A DNA stretch of 64,000 bases from Diacronema lutheri. Its lineage: Eukaryota; Haptophyta; Pavlovophyceae; Pavlovales; Pavlovaceae. This document shows, piece by piece, positions 39,759 to 47,203 of the stretch. The position numbers were made by a program, and so were the translations under genes. Below the pieces are notes generated by a model. That model worked only from the letters and a program-made list of their open reading frames with translations, was not told where the DNA came from and did not search any database. The DNA is taken from positions 992,001 through 1,056,000 of the forward strand of contig JAGTXO010000007.1 of NCBI GenBank assembly GCA_019448385.1. Reading direction: 5' to 3'. Position 1 is the stretch's first letter. Each line of letters begins with the position of its first letter.

Positions 39759-39760
<2 letters not shown>

Positions 39761-39809
<49 letters not shown>

Positions 39810-39896
39810 TTCTCCCCTCCCCCCCCCCCCCCCCCTATATACGGCGCGGTCCGAGCTCCATAGGGGGGGGGGGGGGGAGGTCGGGGGGGGGGGGGG
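39761..39896. repeat. 49-nt and 17-nt C runs followed by G-rich tract
   Basis: Uninterrupted C at 39761-39809 and 39819-39835, then TATATACGGCGCGGTCC, then G-rich sequence 39863-39896. It lies 3' of the minus-strand short coiled-coil gene (stop 39922). The facing C and G tracts could pair into a long hairpin. Confidence 0.93.
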
Positions 39897-39921
39897 CTGG
39901 CGTTGCGACGTCCCAGCCGAG

Positions 39922-40372
39922 TCATCTGTCTCGTGAGGCCATGTGGTTGTCTGACGGCGCGCGCTCGAGCACCGGCGCGAGCATCGCAAACCTGCGCATC
40001 GGGTTCATGCCCTTTGACCTGGTCGCAGGCGGCGCGAGCGCGAGGTCGTTGCGCGTGACGGTGTACATGAGGTTGTCGATGTAGTTTGTAAGCATTTCGT
40101 TGCGCTCGCTCAGTATCCGGTTGCCCTCCTGCGCTTCCGCGAGGTCGTGCGCAACCTCTGCTCGCGAAAAGTGGGTCAGCGAGAGCGAAGACTCGCGCGC
40201 GCGCGCGCCGGCCGTACAGAAGGCGCAGCCGCGAAAGCCCCGCCTGAAAGCAGCGCGCGGCGCGGCGCGCACGGTCAAGCTCCAGCTGCTGCTTGAGCAC
40301 GATCTCGACAGCACGCGCCTTGGCCTCCAGCTCCGCCGTCCCGCCCGCCGAGCGCGTCGCCAGATTCGCCAT
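39922..40372 (-). CDS. SCOC-like short coiled-coil protein
   Basis: Two exons, 40372-40273 and 40157-39922, phase 1 junction; 111 residues. Joining the exons gives an unbroken helix: ELEAKARAVEIVLKQQLELD then QVAHDLAEAQEGNRILSERN and EMLTNYIDNLMYTV. This matches the SCOC/UNC-69 family (KVEEEN...LKSEN...LGQYIENLM), small Golgi-associated coiled-coil adaptors that bind Arl1/FEZ1 and act in vesicle transport and autophagy. The intron (GTGCGCGCC...GAGCAG) is 115 bp. ATG 40372 is only 8 bp from the start of the actin-related gene on the other strand. Confidence 0.8.
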
Positions 40373-40380
40373 CGCGCACG
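40373..40380. promoter_or_regulatory. 8-bp gap between two divergent start codons
   Basis: CGCGCACG separates ATG 40372 (minus) and ATG 40381 (plus). The actin-related protein needs residues immediately after its ATG (VLVIDSGAEYTRVGF), and the coiled-coil protein has no later Met in exon 1, so both starts are constrained. Confidence 0.65.
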
Positions 40381-40973
40381 ATGGCGGAGGAACTCGACCT
40401 GGGCGAGTGCGATGTGCTCGTGATCGACAGCGGGGCGGAGTACACGCGCGTCGGCTTTGGTGGCGAGGATGAACCTTCGATCGAGATGCGCACAGTCGTT
40501 GCGCGCGCCGACGGCCCAAGCCGCATCGGCCGCGTGCAACTCGCGGCGGCAGGCGAGGCGGCGGGCGAGCGCGGCCAGGTCTTCGTGGGCGAGGCGGCGC
40601 TCGCAAAGCGCGGCGTGCTCGAGCTCGTCCGGCCGATCTCGCGCGGCCTCGTCAACGACTGGGACGCGCTCGAGGCAGTCTGGCGCGAGTGCTTTGCCGC
40701 CGTTGGCGCAGCGCCCGCGCGCACGCCCGTGCTGTTGACCGAGGCACCGCTCAGCCCACGCGCGCACCGCGAGGAGCTCGTGCGCCGCTGCTTCGACGCG
40801 TTCAACGTGCCTGCCGTGTACGTCGGTGTCCAGCCCGTCCTCGCCGCGTTCGCATCGGGCCGCACCACCGCGCTCGTCGTCGAGCTGGGCGCGTCGTCTT
40901 CGCACATCGTGCCGATCTGGGAGGTGAGACGCACTCGGGTGGGTGAGGGCTGGCTGGGTGGGTGGGGGGGGGG

Positions 40974-41004
<31 letters not shown>

Positions 41005-41862
41005 CTGGGGGGAGCGCTGGTCTCGCGCCCGCCACCCTGGCTTTGCCGCCCGCCCGCCCGTCCGCCCGCCCACCCACCCACTCCCCCCCCCCCCCCCCCC
41101 CCCCCCCCTTTCACACACACCCCTTCCCCGTCGCAGGGTTTCGTCATCGCGCACGCGATGCGGCAGCTCGGCGTCGCAGGCGTGCACCTGACTGAGTTCC
41201 TCGCGCGACTGCTCACTGAGAAAGGTCTGTACTTCAACACGCCCGAGCAGCTCGAAACCGTCGGCGAGATTAAAAGGAGGCTCGCGTACGTTGCGCTTGA
41301 CCCGGACCTCGAGTGGCTTCGCTTTGGCGCGCGCCACGCGCCCGCGCCGGACGCCGCCGGCCCCGGCGCGGCGGCGCGCGCCCGATCTTCCCGCCCGTCG
41401 TCGGCGCGACTGGACGTGTCACGCGCGCTCGCCGCGTCGTTCGAGCTGCCGGACGGCTCGGAGGCCGTGCTCACGTCCGAGCGGTTCCGCTGCGCCGAGG
41501 CGCTCTTCGACCCGTCGTTGCTCGGGCGCGAGGAGCAGGGGCTGGCGCACTGCGTGCGCGGCGCGATCGACGACGCGCCCGTCGACCTAAGGCGTGATCT
41601 ATTCGCGGCGGTCGTGCTGAGCGGCGGCGCGTCGCTCATGGCCGGGCTCGGCGCGCGCCTCGAGGCGGACCTAGCCGATGGCGTCGCCGCGGGCGTGCGT
41701 GTTAAGGTGCACGCGACTGAGAGTCCACAGCTGCTCGCGTGGCAGGGCGGTGCACAGCTCGCGAGCCTGCCTGACTTTCAGGCCATGTGGATCTCGCGCG
41801 CCGAGTACGAGGTGACGGGCGCGGCGTGCGTGCACGCGCGGTGTGCCGGATCCCATCTGTGA
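40381..41862 (+). CDS. Actin-related protein (ARP)
   Basis: Exons 40381-40923 and 41137-41862 (intron 213 bp, GTGAGACGC...GTCGCAG); 423 residues. Actin-fold landmarks: VLVIDSGAEYTRVGFGGED (phosphate 1), PISRGLVNDWDALEAVWREC, TEAPLSPRAHREEL, VVELGASSSHIVPIWEGFVI (phosphate 2, joined across the intron), GEIKRRLAYVALD, AVVLSGGASLMAGLGARLE (adenosine loop) and the C terminus DFQAMWISRAEYEVTGA. An Ala/Arg/Ser insertion (about 25 residues) follows RFGARHAP. The divergent phosphate-1 loop (DSGAEYTRVGF) separates it from conventional actin; ARP subclass not assigned. Its last codons form the first unit of a 90-bp tandem array. Confidence 0.9.
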
Positions 41863-42293
41863 CCAGCTGCTGTCGCGCTGACTGTGCAACATCATAGAGA
41901 GGTGACGGGCGCGGCGTGCGTGCACGCGCGGTGTGCCGGATCCCATCTGTGACCAGCTGCTGTCGCGCGGACTGTGCAACATCATAGAGAGGTGACGGGC
42001 GCGGCGTGCGTGCACGCGCGGTGTGCCGGATCCCATCTGTGACCAGCTGCTGTCGCGCTGACTGTGCAACATCATAGAGAGGTGACGGGCGCGGCGTGCG
42101 TGCACGCGCGGTGTGCCGGATCCCATCTGTGACCAGCTGCTGTCGCGCTGACTGTGCAACATCATAGAGAGGTGACGGGCGCGGCGTGCGTGCACGCGCG
42201 GTGTGCCGGATCCCATCTGTGACCAGCTGCTGTCGCGCTGACTGTGCAACATCATAGAGAGGTGACGGGCGCGGCGTGCGTGCACGCGCGGTG
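41809..42293. repeat. 90-bp tandem array starting in the last codons of the ARP gene
   Basis: Copies begin GAGGTGACGGGC at 41809, 41899, 41989, 42079, 42169 and 42259 (last one partial). The unit includes the final 18 codons and stop codon of the actin-related protein plus 36 bp of 3' flank. Units are nearly identical (one shows GCGCGGACTG for GCGCTGACTG). Confidence 0.96.
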
Positions 42294-42399
42294 CGGGCAA
42301 GCGTGGCGTGCAGGCAGTCGCGGTCCGAGCGGGAGCGCGCGCACGGCGGCGGCGTAGTCGCAGGCGCAGGCGTGCCCGCGGCGCAGGCGTGCCCGCGCG

Positions 42400-43975
42400 C
42401 TCGGCCGAGCGTCGGCTAGAATCGCGCCGCCGGCGTCGGCTAGAAGCCCTCCGGCAGCGCGACCTTGCCGGCGAGCGGGCCGGCGGCGGCGTCGGCGTTC
42501 GCGACGTTGGCAGCGACGGGCTCGATGTCGCTGAGTCCGCCGCGGCGACGGCGAGCACGCCTTTGACGACGCCACAGGCCTTGCTGGTGGTGCGTTGGCC
42601 GTCGACGGCGCGCATGGCCACGCGCCCGCCGAGCCGATGCCCGACGGCGCAGCGCAGCTCGAGGAGCGCGAGCCGCGTGCGAGTTGCGGCGGGCGCATCG
42701 GGCACGGTGGCGAGCAGGCGCGCGAGGTGTCCGAACGCGTGGGCGCCAAGCTCGCCGAGTAGCAGCGGCGGCGGCTGGTCGTCGGGAACGAGCGGCGCCG
42801 CGGCTGCAACGGGCGTCGCAGCGAGCGCGAGGGTGCGCGTGAGCGCGTCGTCGAGCTCGCGAGCACCACCAATGGAGCCTTCGGCGGCGGCGGCGCGCAC
42901 GCGCACGACCGCGGCCTGCACTGCGCGTTGCGCGGTGTGCAGCGAGCTTGCGTACGGTCGAGCGCACCGCAGGCAAGTCGCCCATGCCCTCGCCGTGCGC
43001 GAGGCGCAAGTCCAGGAGGTGCAGGCGCATGGCGGTCTGGTTGTGCGCATGGCGCAGGCTGGAAAGGCATGCGCGCAGAGTCGCGTACTGCGCCCGGCCG
43101 AGGGCACGCTCGCGTCGACCGGCGGCGTCGGCGGCGAGAGCATGCCCTGCAGTGCGGGAGGTGCTGGCGCCGGCGTGCGTGGTGCCAGGCGCGGCGCTGC
43201 CGGCCGTGTCTGTCGCGTCGCCTGCCGCGCCGAGAGCGCGCGCGCCGCCGCCGCGCGCAGCCACGTGCGCACCAGTCGGTGCCAGGCGCTGGCGCACGGC
43301 ACGGCCACCCGTGCCGGCGGAGGCGGCGGAAGCGTTCGCCGCGGAGCGGCCGATGCCGGCGGCGGCCACGGGTGCGTTGAGCGCCGCGCCGTCGGTCGTG
43401 CCGCCGAGCGCGTGCAGGCCGCCGCCGGCGTGCGCGTTGAGAATCGGGTTGGCCGCTGGACGCACAGCACGCGCAAGTCCAGGAGATGCAGCGAGGCCGG
43501 CGGCGGCCAATGCTGCATTGAGCGCAGCGCCGTTGGTCGTGTCGCGCGCGGCGCTGAGCGGGCGGAGGCCGCCGAAGGCGTGCGCGTGCGCGGCAGTCGG
43601 CGCGAGGCGCGGGCGCACGGCACGGCCACCGGTGCCTCCGGAGGGCGAGTGCGCGCGCGGTCTGCCACCGCCACCGCGCCGCGGCTCGGTCGTGGCGGCG
43701 CGCGCCAGCGCTCGCTGGGCGGCGGCGCGCGGCGGCGACGGCAGCGACGGCGACGGCGGCGGCGAGACGCAGGGGTCGTCCAGGGGAGCGGGCGAGGGTA
43801 GCACGCAGCACTCGGTGGCGAGGAATGCCGCCTATGACCCGCGCGCCATCTCGGAGGAGCGCGGCCGCCCAGCGGGCTGAGGAAGAGAGGCTCTCGCTCA
43901 GTTGCGGCTGGTCATCCACAGAAAAGTGCGCGCCACCTCCGCTCGCTTTCCCGTTGGCCGGTTCAAAGGTGACGA
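42400..43975. repeat. Dispersed repeat family, copy 2, with a degenerate coding segment
   Basis: 3' half (43490-43975) matches 3204-3690. The minus strand holds protein-like sequence: LRACLSSLRHAHNQTAMRLH and LLDLRLAHGEGMGDLPAVRS, then after a frame change near 42950 SSLHTAQRAVQAAVVRVRAA and GELGAHAFGHLARLLATVPD. The frame change suggests a decayed gene. No family recognised. This coding-like part is missing from copy 1, where the 410-bp duplication occupies its place. Confidence 0.65.
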
Positions 43976-44016
43976 ACCCGTGGGTGAACTCGTCTCGATT
44001 AAAACACTATAAACAC

Positions 44017-44655
44017 TAACGACGCTTACAGGCGGGTCAGCAGGGGGGCGTGCACGGGGCCGAGGCATGACGAACGGAGCGAGCGAAAGGGCGCACGCAA
44101 CATCGGGCCGAAAGCAGGGCGTCGACCCTGTGCACGCCGGTAGCGGGGACGGCCGGGATGGCAAAGACGCGGCTGGACGCGGCACAGGCGGACACGCACA
44201 CCCGCCTAGCCACCCCTCGCCGGGCCCCGCCGGCCGCCGCGGCCATCGCCGCGCCGGAAGCAGACACCGTCCACGCCGCCGCAGGCGTCCACATCCGCCT
44301 GGACGCCGTGAGCGGCGTGGCGGTGTGGCGGCGCCTGCCCGCGCGCCATCTGCGCACGCGCGAGCAGGAGCTGCGCGTGCCCACGCACGACGCACGCAGC
44401 GAGCTGGAGGCGCATGTGGCGCTCGAGGGCCGCACGGGCGACGTCACGCGAGGGCGCGCCCATGCGCGCCATCCACGCGTCCGCGCCCATGTGCGAGAAG
44501 GTGGCGAGCAGGTCGGCGAGGCCGGCCGACCACTCGCCGAACGAGCCGATGACCAGCGCGCGGATCGGCGGGAACGAGTTCAGGCGCGCCTGCATCGGGC
44601 CCACCTGGCCCGGTGGCATGCCGAAGAGCTCCTCGTCGAGCTGGGCGCACGCGCA
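44017..44655 (-). mobile_element. Retroelement-like fragment, copy 2
   Basis: Near-identical to 38862-39499, including the frame with FPPIRALVIGSFGEWSAGLA. It follows directly on the dispersed repeat copy 2 and is fused at 44656 to sequence encoding a BED-finger protein, so it marks a rearrangement junction or nested insertion. Confidence 0.5.
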
Positions 44656-45390
44656 TGTGCTCCATGAAGCCAAAGGTGATGCGCAGGAGGCAGAGCATCT
44701 CGAGCTCCTCCTCGCCAAGGAGGGTTTTGCCGGATGACAGGGAGGGTGTCGCCAAGGAGGTGCTGCTCGGCTTTGGAGAGCGTCGTCATTCCGTCGAGGG
44801 ACGTCTGCTTGGCCTTGCCCGCCGCCGCCGTTGCCGTCGCAGCCTGGCCGGCCGCCAATGCCATCGACGCGACGCGCGACGAGCGCGCCACCGCGGAGCG
44901 ATGCAACGATTGTTCGGCCACAGTCGAGGTGGGGTGCGCCGCCTCCATGTGCCTGACCGCCGGCGTCGTGACCCACGCGCCGTCAGTCCCGTCCTTGTTC
45001 TTGACACCGCGGTTCATCTTGACGGCGTGGTTGCAGCGCCGGCCCGCGTCCAAGGCAAAGCAGCAGACGTGCGTCGGCGTGTACGCGGAGTCCGAAAACT
45101 TCCCCATGCCATCCGCCATTGCGTGGAGGCGGGCGACGCCCTCGGCTGTGAGCGGCCGAAAGACCTGCCACACGCTCGACGACGATCGTCGCTTACCCGT
45201 GACGACGGGGGGCGCCGTCGTACAGCAGGCTGGGAACGAAGCATGCCGGTCCGCGGCGGTCACAGCAGCCAAGCCAGGAACTAGCATCGACGTCGGCGTC
45301 GTAGTCGCCAGGCTCAGCGTCGACGTCGCCACAGATGTCGATGTCGGCGGCGCCCACCCGGCGAACATGTCGACGGCATCATGAATTCCT
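44656..45390 (-). pseudogene. Fragment of a BED-finger (hAT transposase type) gene
   Basis: Minus-strand frame from about 45380 downward contains SSSVWQVFRPLTAEGVARLH, then VCCFALDAGRRCNHAVKMNR and WVTTPAVRHMEAAHPTSTV: the W...C-x-C-like/His...His layout of a BED zinc finger typical of hAT transposase N termini. It continues through a Ser/Ala-rich stretch to MTTLSKAEQHLLGD; beyond that another frame reads GEEELEMLCLLRITFGFMEH before the retroelement fragment interrupts at 44656. The catalytic RNase H-like and dimerisation regions are absent. Truncated element; C-x-C spacing is irregular, so the finger call is tentative. Confidence 0.5.
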
Positions 45391-45424
45391 GACTTCCCCA
45401 GCCCCATGCCCGCCGGACTCTCCC

Positions 45425-45605
45425 CGAGGGCTGCAGTCCGGTCGTTTGCCAAACATTTGGGCCAACCGAGGCTCAACCAAACAGTTTGGCCAACTGTTTG
45501 CCGGGAGGGTCTGTGGAGCTCCGTCAAACAAACGTTTGGCAAACGGGCTGTTTGGCAAACGAGTTTGCCAAACTGTCTGGTGTTTGGCCAACATTTAGCC
45601 AAACG
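45425..45605. repeat. Cluster of GTTTGGCAAAC-type palindromic motifs
   Basis: Within 180 bp TTTGGC/GCCAAA half-sites occur more than a dozen times in both orientations (e.g. CAAACGTTTGGCAAACGGGC, GTTTGCCAAACTG). The region is much less GC-rich than its surroundings. It lies between the transposase fragment and the glutathione transferase gene. Confidence 0.8.
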
Positions 45606-45660
45606 CCGAACACTGAGTCATAATATTGATTTCAACTTTGGAGGGCAGATCCGGCCGGAC

Positions 45661-46386
45661 ATGGTCATGAGTAGCGACAATCCTCGGCGACCAACATCGG
45701 GCAACACGGCGATGTTTCACGGCTGCACGCTCACGTACTTCGACGGGCTTGGCCGGGGCGAGGTACTGCGCCTCGCGCTCAACCATCTCGGCATCGCGTG
45801 GACGGACGACCGTATCAAGGGGAGCGATTGGCCCGCGCTCAAGGCTGCGGCGCCGTGGGGCAAGCTGCCGTTTGTGAAGCTGAGCGACGGAACGCACCTC
45901 GCGCAGACCAAGGCGATCCTCCGGCTCGTGGGAAAGCAGGGCGGCTTGTACCCAGCAGACGCGTTGGCGGCATTCCGCGTCGACGAGCTGGTTGACACGA
46001 TGGAGGACCTATCCAACGCCGTCCGGCTCACGGGTGACGGCAAGGAGCAAGCGGAGAAGGAGGCGATCCGCACCGAGTCCTCTGAGCGCGGCGAAATCCA
46101 CGCGCTCCTGCGCAAGATCGACGATTTTATCGGCGCGCACGGCTCGGGCGGCTTTGCTGTTGGCGCGTCGCTCTCGATCGTTGACTTCGCCGTCTTCTCC
46201 ACGTGCTCCAGCATCGCGTCCGGCGTGTACGACGGCGTGCCGCCGACGGTGCTCAACCCGTTTGCGCGCCTCCAGGCGGTGCGCAAGACGGTCGCCTCGC
46301 TGCCGTCCACCATCGCTTGGTATGAGCACCGCGGCGACGCCAAGTCCAAGGGCGAGATCTTCAACGCCGCTGCCAAGGACCTCTAA
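45661..46386 (+). CDS. Glutathione S-transferase, sigma-like
   Basis: Single exon, 241 residues from ATG 45661; ATG 45712 (MFHGCTLTYFDG) would give the more usual GST N terminus of 224 residues. The thioredoxin-fold N domain shows TYFDGLGRGEVLRLALNHLG with the catalytic-type Tyr, the cis-Pro in WGKLPFVKLSDG, and the glutathione-binding THLAQTKAILRLVG (Gln-Thr in place of Gln-Ser). The C-terminal helical domain includes ASLSIVDFAVFSTCSSIASG, the N-capping Ser-x-x-Asp motif. Conjugates glutathione to electrophiles or reduces peroxides in the cytosol. Codon use is like neighbours. Confidence 0.9.
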   Translation: MVMSSDNPRRPTSGNTAMFHGCTLTYFDGLGRGEVLRLALNHLGIAWTDDRIKGSDWPALKAAAPWGKLPFVKLSDGTHLAQTKAILRLVGKQGGLYPADALAAFRVDELVDTMEDLSNAVRLTGDGKEQAEKEAIRTESSERGEIHALLRKIDDFIGAHGSGGFAVGASLSIVDFAVFSTCSSIASGVYDGVPPTVLNPFARLQAVRKTVASLPSTIAWYEHRGDAKSKGEIFNAAAKDL

Positions 46387-47203
46387 GTTCTCTCCACACA
46401 CTCACAGCCGAAGGGCGACATCATGAGATTGCTTTGCTTGCGAAGGCTACGCCCTCGCGCTCTGGTGGCCGCGCTCCGCGCGCTCCGCCGCCCCTGCCCA
46501 TCGCCTGCGCCGGCACCACGAACAACGTACTTTTCGCCCCGGTCGGTGGGTTTGGGGGCGGCGAGGCGCGCGCGCGCGGCTTCATCGAGATCCTCGTGGC
46601 GCTTGACTCGCTGGTGGCTGGCGGCTTCCTTTTCGGCGGCGGCGGGCGGTGCAGCGGCGTGGCCGGCGGCGGCGCGGCGGCGGCGGTAGTTGCCGGCCGC
46701 TCCCGGGCCTCTGCGTGTGTGGCGCACGCCGGCTAGGCGCGCGGGGGCCTTTGGGCCTGCTCCACCGGTCGCCTCTCTGCGTGGCGTTGCTCGGGCTGCC
46801 CGGCTGCGCAGGCGTCGACGACGTGGGTGGCTTTTCGCTTCTCTGCCGCTGATGACTCACACACTGCCTCGCCCGGATGCGCCGTTAGAATTCTGCGTTT
46901 TGCGGGGCGGGCCCTGCAGAAAGACAGAGAAATGCGGGCGGCAGCGTAGCGCCACTGCGACCTCTTTCGCCTTTTTCGCGCCGCCGCCAGTGCTTCGGAG
47001 CAAATTGCCAGTCGGCACGCGTGCGCACGGCCAGCAATGCGCCTGCACGCGCCGCGCCGTCAATGCCTACGCGCCGACAAAGCCGGCGCCCGCTTGTGCG
47101 CGCCATCGCGCGTGGGCGCAACGCCCCCGCGCACGGCGGCGCGCGGCGTGGTGCGGCTCTGCTGCCTGCCGCGCCGCCAGCGGGCGTTTTCTCGCGCGAG
47201 CGT
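46387..47203. other. 817 bp without a supported gene
   Basis: Short frames exist on both strands (e.g. minus 46727-46383, with KPTDRGEKYVVRG) but none has a recognisable domain or convincing start. It lies between the converging ends of the GST and SERCA genes. Confidence 0.5.

Noticed and set aside
41671-43674. 667-codon minus-strand frame with 30-residue repeats
   Set aside because: Made of the 90-bp array read antisense plus the dispersed repeat; the array originates from the actin-related gene's 3' end on the plus strand.
42400-43975. Possible CRISPR-like or satellite structure in the dispersed repeat
   Set aside because: Repeats are long and diverged, not short direct repeats with unique spacers; the genome is eukaryotic.
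46383-46736. Short open frames on both strands after the GST gene
   Set aside because: Arg/Ala-rich, no true ATG with context on the minus strand, no domain; the minus frame overlaps the GST stop codon.
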